Below, in pieces: positions 33,704 to 43,120 of a stretch of 64,000 nt of DNA (positions are counted from its first letter, which is position 1; each line of letters starts with the position of its first letter). The notes beneath the pieces are model-generated. The model saw only the letters and a list, made by a program, of their open reading frames with translations, ran no database searches and had not been told where the DNA came from. The stretch is from Jannaschia rubra (GTDB taxonomy: Bacteria; Pseudomonadota; Alphaproteobacteria; Rhodobacterales; Rhodobacteraceae), in the NCBI RefSeq assembly GCF_001403735.1, contig NZ_CXPG01000021.1, forward strand, positions 408,973 to 472,972, read 5' to 3'. The position numbers and the translations under genes were made by a program.

Positions 33704-34255
33704 TCAAAGTCTACGGTTTCCACTGGAAACCAAGTTGGCTTGGAGATGATCAATTACCTCCATGTATGAACGCCCCCTCAACGAAGGGACTGAACCCCTA
33801 TTTATACGAGCGATGCAATCATCCTCCTCCAACTCACCGACGATCACGGCGGCAAGCGTTCCGTCACCTTTGAGGCCCACGAACGCCCATTCGCGTCCAT
33901 CGCCTTCGAAGATTGTGCCGGGTTCAAGGGCATGTTCGCCGTACAAAAAATGCTCAAGTACTCCTTCGAGGTTCAACCAACGCTCCTGCGACAATTTGCG
34001 AGCGCGAGTGCACGCTGAACGACGATTCATCTCATGCCGAGACATTGGGGGAGACCATTGATCTGGCTCACACCCATGCTTTTCACTGAACTTTCGAAGC
34101 AATAGAACGGGTTTCAGGCCGTAATCCTCAGACGCCGCTGCAATCGCGAGCTTTGCCGCGGTGCCTGCTCCAAGCGATTCCTCAATCTGCCCTAACGCAT
34201 CAATCAAGCTCTGCAAAACGATCCCCCTATAAGCCAGTTTCGCGCATTCGCACAT
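33704..34255 (-). CDS. Unknown protein inserted in the capsid gene (moron candidate)
   Basis: The 183-residue protein is on the opposite strand to the late genes and has lower GC than its surroundings. It starts MCECAKLAYRGIVLQSL. There is no signal peptide or recognised domain. A helical N-terminal part is followed by a beta-rich part (GREWAFVGLKGDGTLAAVIVG). The stop lies beside a GGTTTCC-ACT-GGAAACC inverted repeat at 33715-33731 that could help end transcription. Its position inside a phage gene suggests recently acquired cargo. Confidence 0.6.
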   Translation of the reverse strand: MCECAKLAYRGIVLQSLIDALGQIEESLGAGTAAKLAIAAASEDYGLKPVLLLRKFSEKHGCEPDQWSPPMSRHEMNRRSACTRARKLSQERWLNLEGVLEHFLYGEHALEPGTIFEGDGREWAFVGLKGDGTLAAVIVGELEEDDCIARINRGSVPSLRGRSYMEVIDHLQANLVSSGNRRL

Positions 34256-34411
34256 TATAGTTTTGCTTTGTCCGCGAAAGCCTTGAAACGGTGGACATCA
34301 GCACCAATGGCCTCTCGCGCGACGAGGGGGAAGCTGAACCGTGGCGTCAGTATTGTCGAGTAAGCCCGCCGAACACGCGAACTGCACTCGACCTCGGACT
34401 TCCCCGAGATC

Positions 34412-35260
34412 TTGTCGGCGGTGACCAACAAGACCCTTCGGCAGGCCTATGAGGCCTATTCCCGCACCTTCATGCTGTTCTGCCGTCAGGTGCTCGCCAC
34501 CGACTTCAAGGCGATGCACCGTGTCCAGCTCGGCGAGGCGCCGCAACTGCTGGAGGTCAGCGAGAGCGGCGAGTTCAAGCGCGGGACGCTCGGGGAGTCG
34601 AAGGAGAGCTACAAGGTCAAGACCTATGGCCGGGTGGTCGCGATCACCCGCCAGACGCTGATCAACGACGATCTCGACGCCTTCACCCGCATCCCGGCGA
34701 TGTACGGCAACTCCATCGCTCAGCTCGAGTCGGACGTGGTCTGGGGCATCATCACCGCCAACCCGGCGATGGCCGACGGCAATGCGCTGTTCCACACCAC
34801 GCACAAGAACCTCGCGGGCACTGGGACGGCGCTGGCGGTCGACGCGGTGGGCGCGGCCCGCGCCGCCATGGCCAAGCAGACCGGTCTCGACAAGAAGACG
34901 GTGCTGAACGTCCGCCCGGCCTTCCTCATTGTGCCCGCCTCGCTGGAACTGAAAGCCGAGCAGTTGGTCGCGCAGAACCTGGTGCCCGCCGCGACCTCCA
35001 GCGTCGTGCCGCAGTCGATCCGCACGCTGGCGCCGATCAGCGAGCCCCGGCTCGACGCCGCCAGCGAGACCGCCTGGTATCTGGCGGCCAGCCCGAACCA
35101 GATCGACACCATCGAGTACGCCTATCTCGAGGGTCAGCAGGGCGCCTACATCGAGACCCGCAACGGCTTCGACGTCGACGGCGTCGAGATCAAGTGCCGC
35201 CTCGACTTCGGCGCCAAGGCCATCGACTGGCGCGGCCTCTACAAGAACCCGGGCGCGTGA
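34412..35260 (+). pseudogene. Major capsid part of the broken protease-capsid fusion
   Basis: The 283-residue frame starts at an internal TTG and carries the HK97-like capsid sequence (AVTNKTLRQAYEAYSRTF, YGRVVAITRQTLINDDL, FHTTHKNLAG, ISEPRLD). Remnants extend upstream: TSDFPEIL in the same frame to about 34382, and ISTNGLSRDE at about 34297 in another frame, separated by unrelated bases. So the capsid domain has lost its N-terminal arm and its protease. It might still be translated, but no ribosome-binding sequence is evident. Confidence 0.8.
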
Positions 35261-35334
35261 CGCACCCATCCTGAACCCTGACATGCGGGCGGTCCTCACG
35301 GGCCGCCCTTCGTCTTTCCACGAGGATTACGTCC

Positions 35335-35670
35335 ATGAAAAACTACGTCCAGCCCGGCAACACCATCACGCTGACCGCACCCTATGCCGTCGCCTCCGGC
35401 GATGGCCTGCTCGTCGGTTCCATCTTCGGCATCGCCGCCGGGGACGCCGGCATCGCCGACCCCGTCGAGTCCGCGCTCGTCGGCGTGTTCGACATCACCA
35501 AGGTCGGCTCCCAGGCGTGGACAGTCGGCACGAAGGTCTATTGGGACGACACCAACAAGCGCTGCACCACGGTCGCGACCGACAACACCCTCATCGGCGT
35601 GGCGGTCGAGGCGGTGGCGAGCGGCGCGGGCGACACCATCGGCCGAGTCCGCCTGAACGCGATGTTCTGA
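35335..35670 (+). CDS. DUF2190 capsid-decoration protein
   Basis: The 111-residue protein begins MKNYVQPGNTITLTAPYAVA and continues with GDGLLVGSIFGIA, TKVGSQAWTVGTKVYWDD and GVAVEAVASG. This beta-rich pattern is DUF2190, which includes capsid cement or decoration proteins. It follows the capsid gene as usual. Its stop overlaps the next ATG. Confidence 0.88.
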   Translation: MKNYVQPGNTITLTAPYAVASGDGLLVGSIFGIAAGDAGIADPVESALVGVFDITKVGSQAWTVGTKVYWDDTNKRCTTVATDNTLIGVAVEAVASGAGDTIGRVRLNAMF

Positions 35671-35981
35671 TGAGCGCCTTCGCCGCCGCCGTCGGCGCGC
35701 TCTTCGCCGATCCCAATGTCGGCCGGGACGCGGTCTACATCGCCGACGGCGGCGCGCCCGTGCTGGTGCGCGTCGTGGCCCGGCGCAATGACGCCATATC
35801 GGAATTCGGCGATGCCCGGCTCTGGTCCGAAACCGCCCGGATCGACCTGCGCGTCGCCGAGGTGGCGAACCCACGCCCCGGCGACCGCATCGAGATCGAC
35901 GGCGACGCCTTCCTAATTCAGGGCGAGCCCGTGCGCGACCGCGAGCGGCTGGTCTGGACCGTCGATCTGAGGCCCGCGTGA
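35670..35981 (+). CDS. Head-tail joining protein
   Basis: The 103-residue protein is beta-rich and ends in RVAEVANPRPGDRIEIDGDAFLIQGEPVRDRERLVWTVD, read here in parts: RPGDRIEIDGDAFLI and RLVWTVDLRP. This is the pattern of the FII-type head-tail joining proteins. The ATG overlaps the DUF2190 stop (TGATG), and its stop overlaps the next gene. Confidence 0.75.
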   Translation: MSAFAAAVGALFADPNVGRDAVYIADGGAPVLVRVVARRNDAISEFGDARLWSETARIDLRVAEVANPRPGDRIEIDGDAFLIQGEPVRDRERLVWTVDLRPA

Positions 35982-36616
35982 AACTGAAGCTCGACATCGA
36001 TCCCGACATCGTCGCGATGATGGCGACCGAAGTCGCGGCGGGGGAACGCGCTGTCACGGGCGCCATGCGCGAAGCCGGGACGGGGCTGAAGTCAGCGTGG
36101 CGGCTGCAGATAACCGGTGCGGGACTCGGCCCCCGGCTGGCCAACTCGATCCGGAGCCAGAACTTCCCGAGGTCGGGCGAGAGCCTGGACGCCGCGGCAC
36201 TGGTCTGGTCCAAGGCTCCGGTCATCGTGGGCGCGCATGACACGGGGCCGCTGATCCGCTCGAAAAACGGGTTCTGGCTGGCGATCCCGCTGCCCGCGGC
36301 GGGCAAGTCCCTGCGCGGCGGTAGGATCACGCCCGGCGAATGGGAGCGCCGCCGCGGCCTGCGCCTGCGCTTCGTCTACCGCCGTACCGGACCGAGCTTG
36401 CTGGTCGCGGAGGGGCGGCTGAACACGAAGGGTCAGGCGGTGGTGTCGCGCTCGAAGACCGGGCGCGGAAAGGTCACCGCGCCGATCTTCCTGCTGGTGC
36501 CGCAGGTGAAGCTGCCCAAGCGCCTTGATCTGGCGCGGGACGCGGACCGGGCGTTGGACAGTGTGCCGGGCCTGATCGTGGCTAACTGGGTGAGCACGAA
36601 GCTTGATGGCGGCTAG
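35978..36616 (+). CDS. DUF6441-like head-tail connector protein
   Basis: The 212-residue protein starts at GTG with a GTGA overlap. The N-terminal helical part (ATEVAAGERAVTGAMREAG) and the later VIVGAHDTGPLIRSKNGFWLA, in parts IVGAHDTG and GFWLAIPLP, match a connector/minor tail protein of the DUF6441 type in Rhodobacterales prophages. It is the last head gene before the reverse-strand insertion; its stop overlaps the end of the inverted gene by four bases. Confidence 0.7.
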   Translation: MKLKLDIDPDIVAMMATEVAAGERAVTGAMREAGTGLKSAWRLQITGAGLGPRLANSIRSQNFPRSGESLDAAALVWSKAPVIVGAHDTGPLIRSKNGFWLAIPLPAAGKSLRGGRITPGEWERRRGLRLRFVYRRTGPSLLVAEGRLNTKGQAVVSRSKTGRGKVTAPIFLLVPQVKLPKRLDLARDADRALDSVPGLIVANWVSTKLDGG

Positions 36617-37251
36617 TGTTCTGCGTCGAGCTTCGCAACGCTATCTCCCAGTGCATTCAGGAGTCGTCGAAAATCGTCACCCTCCCGAAGAATATTCTTG
36701 GCATCCTCAATGAAGCCCGCATCGCCGTCGAACGAAGGATGATCTTTACCCATGTCGATCACAGCTTGAGCATGCGCCACCATCTCATTGAGAGTGTCCC
36801 GAGTTTTCTGCAGGGTGCCCGTTTTGTTCATCTCGCGCAACGCGCTATACAAATGATGCAACGAAATCATCGCGTAGTAGTGTTGCGGAACACCTCTTGA
36901 AATCAGTTTATTGCAGAAATCCACTCTTTCGGACAGAATCCCGACTAGGAGCTCGAGCTTTTGTTCCTTTGGAATTCCAGCTGTCGAGATTTCCTGCTGC
37001 ATATTCCCAAGGAGCCACACCATCTGCTTTAAAGAAGGGACATCGCCAGCGATGGCTTCTTTCCTAATAACCAAGGTGATTTCTCTTTGTTTATCGCTGC
37101 CAAGCCATGCGCTGATAAAATCCTCGTCACCAAGGATTTCGGAAGTTTTCCTTCGATCGGCGTAGAGCAAATTGGCCACCGCCTTGGGGTCTTGACAGAT
37201 TTTAGTGTAGTTTTTCTTCTTTCCCAACCCAAACAAAATTCTTCCTTTCAT
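36613..37251 (-). CDS. Unknown cargo protein B (reverse strand, two-gene cassette)
   Basis: The 212-residue start at 37251 forms an ATGA overlap with the upstream cargo gene, so the two are coupled. An upstream ATG at 37290 would add 13 residues. The protein is helical throughout (ILGDEDFISAWLGS, LKQMVWLLGNMQQEI, HYYAMISLHHLYSALRE), like TPR/Sel1-type repeats. I recognise no family. The AT-rich composition and reversed strand mark it as foreign to the phage structural module. Confidence 0.6.
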   Translation of the reverse strand: MKGRILFGLGKKKNYTKICQDPKAVANLLYADRRKTSEILGDEDFISAWLGSDKQREITLVIRKEAIAGDVPSLKQMVWLLGNMQQEISTAGIPKEQKLELLVGILSERVDFCNKLISRGVPQHYYAMISLHHLYSALREMNKTGTLQKTRDTLNEMVAHAQAVIDMGKDHPSFDGDAGFIEDAKNILREGDDFRRLLNALGDSVAKLDAEH

Positions 37252-37997
37252 CTTCCCCAATCGTGAGCGCCGCCGTCCGACGTTAACCATACGCCATCAG
37301 AAAGGTATATCGGTCCGCCGTCGCCCCCAAGGGCGGAATATAGGTCATCCTCGCGATCCCGAACCCTAGGAGGCGGCTTCGGTAGGGCTTTTGTGGTCTG
37401 TATCGGCTTCACCATGGCCTCGAGGTTCTCCGAGTTTTGAAGGAAAGACTGACCAAATTTCGCTGTGCGTTCTAGGATGTTATCTCGGCTTCCATGGAAT
37501 GTTTGTCGATTGAAAGGGCCGTCGCCCTGGCTGGTTGAAAGAACCGAGTTTGGTTTCATTTCTTCGACGGGGAGGCCTTCAATGATCTGCACGTCAATTC
37601 CGTTCTTTCGCATAAGTATGAGCGAAGTTTGACGTTTATTAATCGCCGAATAGGCCATCTTGTACATCTTGCTCGCGGGCCGACGTGGTATCCACCCTAT
37701 CCTGTAGAGGTAAACTGCTAGATCATAAGGACGCGCCATGCCCTCCACACTTCGCGACTGGCCGGGCGGCAATATGATACCTTCTTGAGTGAAACGCGCT
37801 TCGGACGCGAGGCATTCGATTGTATTTTGACAGTTCCAGTTAAGGAAATTTATGTCAGATATGCGCGCCCACTTCAGCGGTCGGTTGTTCATCTTGACCA
37901 CGACCTCATCACCGATTTTCAGATCGGTCCGAAGGCAGTTCACCGGATAGGTCGTCCCGGTGTTATCGAAAGCAACATGTGCGATTATGTATGACAA
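37248..37997 (-). CDS. Unknown cargo protein A (reverse strand, two-gene cassette)
   Basis: The 249-residue protein starts MSYIIAHVAFDNTGTTYPVN. The N-terminal part is beta-rich (LKIGDEVVVKMNNRPLKWARI), a shape like a small barrel domain. The C-terminal 60 residues are proline and charge-rich. No known family is evident. It is the first gene of a two-gene AT-rich cassette between the connector gene and the tail terminator gene, opposite to the late transcript. Anti-phage or superinfection-exclusion cargo is a fair guess but only a guess. Confidence 0.6.
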   Translation of the reverse strand: MSYIIAHVAFDNTGTTYPVNCLRTDLKIGDEVVVKMNNRPLKWARISDINFLNWNCQNTIECLASEARFTQEGIILPPGQSRSVEGMARPYDLAVYLYRIGWIPRRPASKMYKMAYSAINKRQTSLILMRKNGIDVQIIEGLPVEEMKPNSVLSTSQGDGPFNRQTFHGSRDNILERTAKFGQSFLQNSENLEAMVKPIQTTKALPKPPPRVRDREDDLYSALGGDGGPIYLSDGVWLTSDGGAHDWGR

Positions 37998-38119
37998 CTA
38001 CGGCTCCCGTCATCTTGAAGCCAATGTCCCTATAGAGTTGAAGCGGGTCAAGGACCTATGTTGCTCGACAGTTCGGACACTTCGCAGCGGCTTTTTTGCC
38101 CTAACAGAATAGCGATCTC

Positions 38120-38539
38120 ATGCCCACCCCACGCGAAACCATCCTCGCCGCGCTGCACGCGCGGCTTTCGGCGCTGCCCGCCACCGCGCTGCGGGATGAC
38201 GTGCTGCCCGAGCGCGTCCCGGCCGAAGGCCTGCTGATCCTGCGCGATGGGGAGCCGGGTGAGCCCGAGGTGACATTGTCGCCGCTCACCCACCATTACC
38301 AGCACCGGGCCGAGATCGAGGCGGTCGTTCAGGGCGCCGCCCGTGACATTGCCTTCGACACGCTGACCGCCAGCATCGGCGCGGCGCTCGCCGCCGACCG
38401 GACGCTGGGCGGGCTCTGCGACTGGGTCGAGGCGGAAGCGCCGAGGCCGGTCGATCTACCGGTCGAGGGCGCGGCCAGCCTGAAAGCCGCCGTCATCCCG
38501 GTGGTCCTGCACTATTCCACGGCCGATCCGCTCGGCTGA
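38120..38539 (+). CDS. Tail terminator / tail completion protein
   Basis: The 139-residue protein begins MPTPRETILAALHARLSALP and has LSPLTHHYQHRAEIEAVVQG and a C-terminal VIPVVLHYSTADPLG. The alpha/beta pattern and the place between connector and tail tube suit a gpU-like tail terminator. In databases such proteins are sometimes called acyl-CoA transferase by mistake. Normal length; looks intact. Confidence 0.7.
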   Translation: MPTPRETILAALHARLSALPATALRDDVLPERVPAEGLLILRDGEPGEPEVTLSPLTHHYQHRAEIEAVVQGAARDIAFDTLTASIGAALAADRTLGGLCDWVEAEAPRPVDLPVEGAASLKAAVIPVVLHYSTADPLG

Positions 38540-38563
38540 CTTCTCTCACGATAGGAGAACACC

Positions 38564-39505
38564 ATGGCACGAGCCCAGGGGGCGCGGGCGCAGATGGCGC
38601 TTGCGTTCGAGACGACCTATGGAACGCCGCCCGCAAGCGGCTTCACGAAGATGCCCTTCGCCAGCACCTCGCTGGGCGCGGAACAGCCGCTGCTGAACTC
38701 GGAGCTGTTGGGCTACGGCCGCGATCCGCTGGCGCCGATCAAGGACGCGGTGACCGCCGACGGCGATGTCGTGGTGCCGCTCGACGCCGAGGCCTTCGGC
38801 TTCTGGCTGAAGGCGGCCTTCGGCACGCCCACGACCACGGGCGCGGAGGCGCCCTACACCCACGAGTTCCAGTCGGGGTCCTGGACGCTGCCCTCGATGT
38901 CGATCGAGACCGGCATGCCGGAGGTGCCGCGCTACGCGATGTACTCGGGCTGCGTACTCGACCAGATCACCTGGCAGATGCAGCGATCCGGGCTCCTGAC
39001 CGCGACAGCCCGGCTGGTGGCGCAGGGCGAGACGGTCGGCACCACGACCAGCGCCGGAACGCCCGCCGCGCTGGAACTGAAGCGCTTCGGGCATTTCAAC
39101 GGGGCGATTACGCGCAATGGCACGGCGCTCGGCAACGTCGTCTCGGCCGAGATCACCTATGCCAACAACCTCGACCGCATCGAGACCATCCGCTCGGACG
39201 GGAGGATCGACGGCGCGGACCCGTCCATCGCGGCGCTCACCGGCCGGATCGAGGTGCGCTTCGCCGACCAGACGCTGGTGACGCAGGCGATCAACGGCGA
39301 AGCCTGCGAGATGGAATTCGCCTACGTCCTGCCCTCGGGCGAGAGCTTCACCTTCACCGTGCACGCCGTCTACCTGCCCCGCCCGCGGATCGAGATTTCC
39401 GGGCCGCAGGGCGTGCAGGCGACCTTCGACTGGCAGGCCGCCCGCGACAGCGTCGTCGGCCGGATGTGCACGGCGACCCTGATCAACGACATCGAGGTGT
39501 ACTGA
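38564..39505 (+). CDS. Tail tube protein
   Basis: The 313-residue protein is beta-rich, starting MARAQGARAQMALAFETTYG and containing VVVPLDAEAFGFWLKAAFG, VTLP-type strands and RIEVRFADQTLV. This is the phage tail tube pattern (TIGR/Phage_tail_2 type). A AGGAG ribosome-binding site lies eight bases before the ATG. It is intact and precedes the chaperone genes, as in other siphophages. Confidence 0.85.
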   Translation: MARAQGARAQMALAFETTYGTPPASGFTKMPFASTSLGAEQPLLNSELLGYGRDPLAPIKDAVTADGDVVVPLDAEAFGFWLKAAFGTPTTTGAEAPYTHEFQSGSWTLPSMSIETGMPEVPRYAMYSGCVLDQITWQMQRSGLLTATARLVAQGETVGTTTSAGTPAALELKRFGHFNGAITRNGTALGNVVSAEITYANNLDRIETIRSDGRIDGADPSIAALTGRIEVRFADQTLVTQAINGEACEMEFAYVLPSGESFTFTVHAVYLPRPRIEISGPQGVQATFDWQAARDSVVGRMCTATLINDIEVY

Positions 39506-40169
39506 TGCTTTCGCTCGATCTGACCAATGCCCCGCGCTGGCATGACCTCGCGCCCGGCGTCCGGGTGCAATTGCGACCGCTGACCACAGCGCTGATGGTG
39601 GCGACACGCAGCGACCCGGCCGTCGAGGCCGTGCCCGAGGAAGCATCCGACGAGGAGCGCGCGGTCGCCTTCGCCACGGCACTCGCGCGACGGGCCGTGC
39701 TCGCCTGGGATGGCATTGGCGATGCAGACGGCAACCCCATCGACCCAAGCCCCGAGGCCATCGACGCGCTGCTCGACGTCTGGCCGATCTTCGAGGCTTT
39801 CCAGCTGACCTACGTCTCCAAGGGCCTGCTGCTGGAACAGGAAAAAAACGACTCCGCGCTCTCGCCGACTGGTCCTTCGGCGGGGGCGAGCGATACTGCG
39901 ACGCCTGCCAAACGGCGTGCGAAAACTGCCCGGCGCGGCTGAACCGTCCGCTGACCCATGAGGGCTGGCAGGTCTGGGACCTGGTCGGCCGTCTCGGCGG
40001 TCAGCTTCGCGTCCTGCCCGGCGCCGTGATCGGCTGGGACATGTCGGCCGCGCTGGGGCTGGGTGACGCCCTCGGCGTGCCGCTACTCGCCATGGCCGAA
40101 CTGCTGCCCGCGATCGAGGCGGTGATGGTGGCCAAGCTCAACGAACAGATGGATCATTCCCATGGCTGA
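39505..40169 (+). CDS. Tail assembly chaperones G and GT, joined by -1 frameshift
   Basis: The G protein is 145 residues (39505-39942). At 39843-39849 lies A AAA AAC, the classic slippery heptamer, in frame with G. A -1 shift there continues in an open frame to the TGA at 40167-40169, adding RLRALADWSFGGGERYC, a CxxC-x3-CxxC cysteine cluster and LTHEGWQVWDLVGRLGG. The second frame has no ATG of its own in front of it. Long and short chaperones of this kind assemble the tail around the tape measure in lambda. Confidence 0.8.
39843..39849 (+). promoter_or_regulatory. -1 ribosomal frameshift slippery site
   Basis: The heptamer A AAA AAC is part of a run of seven A's (39842-39848) in DNA that is otherwise GC-rich. 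It is in the correct phase for the X XXY YYZ rule. It sits before a region open in the -1 frame for 107 codons. A GC-rich downstream stem-loop is likely but I did not fold it. Confidence 0.8.
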
Positions 40170-42494
40170 GAAAAAGGTCAGCGTCCGCCTCGCGGCCGTG
40201 AGCGGACGGCAGGTGCGTGCCGAGATGGAAGGTGTCGGCGAAGCCGGATCGCGCGGCTTCGGACGGCTGAGCCGCGAGATGGAGGCGGCTAACGCCCGGC
40301 TGGCAGCTTTTTCCCGCCGAGTCGCTGTGGCCGCCGCCGCTGCCGTGGCCGCCGCTGCCGCCGCTGGCGTGGCGATGATCCGGTCCGGGCTGCAGACGGT
40401 GGATGCGCAGGCCAAGCTCGCGCAATCGCTTGGCACCACGGTCGCCTCGATCCAGACGCTGGAGCGCGCGGGCGAGCTGGCGGGCGTTTCCATGTCCGGC
40501 ATAGAGCAGGCGACGAAGGATCTGACGCGCCGTCTCAGCCAGGCGGCCGCCGGGACCGGCCCGGCCGCCGATGCGCTGGACCGGCTCGGGCTGTCCGCCA
40601 ACGAGCTAATCGCGCTGCCGCTGGACCAGCGCGTTGGCGCGATCAACGCCGCCATCGAAAGCTTCGTGCCTGCCGCCGAGCGCGCCGCCGTCGCGGGCCA
40701 GCTCTTCGGCGAGGAAGGCTCCATCGCCATGAGCCGGATCGACACGGCGACGCTGCGCCAGGCGACGGAGGATGTCCTCGCCTTCGGCGTCGTCGTCTCC
40801 GAGCAGGATGTCGACCAGATCGAGCGCACGAACGACGCCATCTCCCGGCTCGGCCTCATCTGGCGCGGGCTGTCGAACCAGCTGGCGGTCGCTGCGGCTC
40901 CGGCGCTGGAAGCCGTCGCCGACGCCATGGCGGCGGTGGCCAGCAGGACCGGGCCGCTCGGCATCGCAATTCGCAGCCTCTTCGACAACATCGGCCGCCT
41001 GACGATCTATGCGGCTACTTTCGCTGCCTTCCTCGCGGGACGCTGGGTCGCCGGCATGGCCGCCGCCGCGCTCTCCGTCCGCGACATCGCCTCGCCGAAC
41101 CCACCCGCCTCGTCTCAGGTGCGGGTGGGTTCGGCGAGGCGATGTCGCTCCTGAAGGACCTCGCGGTCGAGGTCTGGGAGCGGATCAGGATGGGCGCCGC
41201 TGCGGCGGGCGCGGTCGCCACGGCGATGTTCTTCGACCTGAAGGCCGATGCCGCGGCGGGCATGCAGAACGCCATCGAGAGCGTCGTGGCTTTTGGCAAC
41301 ACTGCCGCGAACACGTTTGAGGGGGCATACGAGGCGATCAAGGCAATCTGGGGCATGCTCCCGGCGGCCATCGGCGATCTGGCGTTTCAGGCGGCCAACA
41401 GCCTGATCGACGGTGTCGAGGCGATGCTGAACGGCGTGGTCTCGCGCATCAACATATTCATTGGCGGGATCAACCAGGGGCTGGAAGCGCTCGGGTCCGA
41501 ACGGCGCATCTCGATCATCCCCGATCTTGAACTGGGCCAGATCGAGAACCGGTTTGAGGGTGCCGCGACGGCCGCGACCACCGCTGCACAGGCAGCGTTC
41601 GATCGCGCTTTCGAGAACAACGCGCTGACTGCGCCCGATTTTGGGCTCACCGCAGCGGCCAATACCGCGCTTGTCACGGCCAACACCTATCGCGGTGCGG
41701 CACGCGACTTGGCCGAGGGCGCGCGTGCGCCGCTCGCCAGTTGGCAGGCCCTGCGTGACGCGGTGCAGGGCAGTAATGAGGGTGGCGCAGACGCGCTGAA
41801 CGAGGCGACTGGCGCGGCTGAGCGTTTGGAGACAGCCCTTGGCGATGCCGGACGTGCTGCCACGAGTACAGGCGCTGCGGCCGGGGCTGCCGCCGAACCC
41901 GACACCGAAGCCGCCGTCACCGGCTGGCAGGCGGTCACCGCAGCGCTCAGCGACTATGCCAGCAAGGCCCGGGATATCGGCGGCGATATCGGCCAAGCGC
42001 TGGTTGGCGCGTTTCAGTCGGCTGAGAATGCCGTCGGCGAGTTCGTCAAGACCGGCAAGCTGGACTTCCGCGGTCTGGTCACCTCGCTGTTGGCCGATCT
42101 CGCCAAGCTGGCGGCGCGGCGGTTCATCCTCGGGCCGATCGCCAATGCGCTCTCCGGCGCGCTCGGCGGTGCTGGAGGGATCTTCGCGAACATCTTGCAT
42201 GCAGGCGGTATGGTCGGAGCGACTGGACCCTCGCGGATGGTCCCGGCGATGGCCTTCGCGGCCGCGCCCCGGATGCACTCCGGCGGCGTTGCAGGGCTCC
42301 GCCATGACGAGGTGCCTGCAATCCTGCAACGGGGCGAGCGGGTGCTGTCGCGGCGGGAGGCCCAGACCTACGGCGCAAGCGGTGGCGTCAACGTCACCAT
42401 CATGGCCCGCGACGCTGAAAGCTTCCGGCAATCCCGCACGCAGGTCGCCGCCGATATCGCTCGCGCGGTGTCGCTCGGCCGAAGGGGCATGTGA
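40162..42494 (+). pseudogene. Tail tape-measure protein, frame broken at a hairpin
   Basis: The first frame (40162-41154) has the usual N-terminal features (QTVDAQAKLAQSLGTTVAS, RSLFDNIGRLTIYAATFAAF). The second frame (41142-42494) resumes with MSLLKDLAVEVWERI and ends in GERVLSRREAQTYG, the tape-measure end. The two halves are in different frames and meet at a perfect 28-bp inverted repeat. Comparing with family memory (RLVSGAGGFGEAMSLL at the join), a piece of about 100 bases was replaced by an inverted copy of the right side. The tail would not have a functional ruler. Confidence 0.8.
41081..41148. repeat. Perfect 28-bp inverted repeat with 12-bp loop
   Basis: The left arm 41081-41108 is the exact reverse complement of the right arm 41121-41148, with CTCGTCTCAGGT between. 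The right arm fits the tape-measure coding sequence; the left does not, so the left is a templated copy. It marks a strand-switching replication error or a foldback assembly artefact. Confidence 0.95.
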
Positions 42495-43120
42495 TGGCCT
42501 TTCATGAGGTGCGGTTCCCCGAAAATATCAGCCGCGGGGCGCGCGGCGGGCCGGAACGCCGCACACAGATCGTCGAACTGGCCTCCGGCGATGAAGAACG
42601 CAACGCCAGTTGGGCCAATTCGCGTCGCCGCTACGATGTCGCCTATGGCATCCGCCGCGCCGACGATCTGGCGGCCGTGGTTGCCTTTTTCGAGGCGCGC
42701 AACGGTCGGTTACATGGTTTCCGCTTCAAGGATTAGGGCGACCACAAGTCCTGTTTGCCCTCGGACACACCATCTCCCACCGATCAGGTGATTGGCACCG
42801 GCGACGGCACGATGACGGCCTTCCATCTCGTGAAGCGCTACACGTCCGGCGCGCAATCCTGGACGCGGACAATCGCAAAGCCGGTGACAGGCAGCGTGCG
42901 CATTGCGGTCGGCGGGGTGGAGCAACCCTCGGGCTGGTCGGTCGACACGACCACTGGACTCGTCAACTTCGACACTGCGCCGGGATCCGGCGTCGCGATC
43001 ACCGCAAGCTTCGAGTTCGACGTGCCGGTCCGCTTCGACAGCGACGCCCTCGATGTGACGCTCGATCTTGAGCGGTTGGGCTCGATCACCTCCATCCCAT
43101 TGCTGGAACTTCGCCGATGA
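42494..43120 (+). pseudogene. DUF2460 distal tail protein with in-frame TAG
   Basis: The gene reads MAFHEVRFPENISRG to the GTA-type DUF2460 end, 208 residues in one frame with a single TAG at 42734-42736. Before it is GFRFKD, after it GDHKSCLPS; family members usually have Trp at this place, so TGG to TAG is likely. The rest of the frame is intact (DQVIGTGDGTMTAFHLVKRY, LDLERLGSITSIPLLELR). Read-through would give a normal protein. Its stop overlaps the next ATG. Confidence 0.85.
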
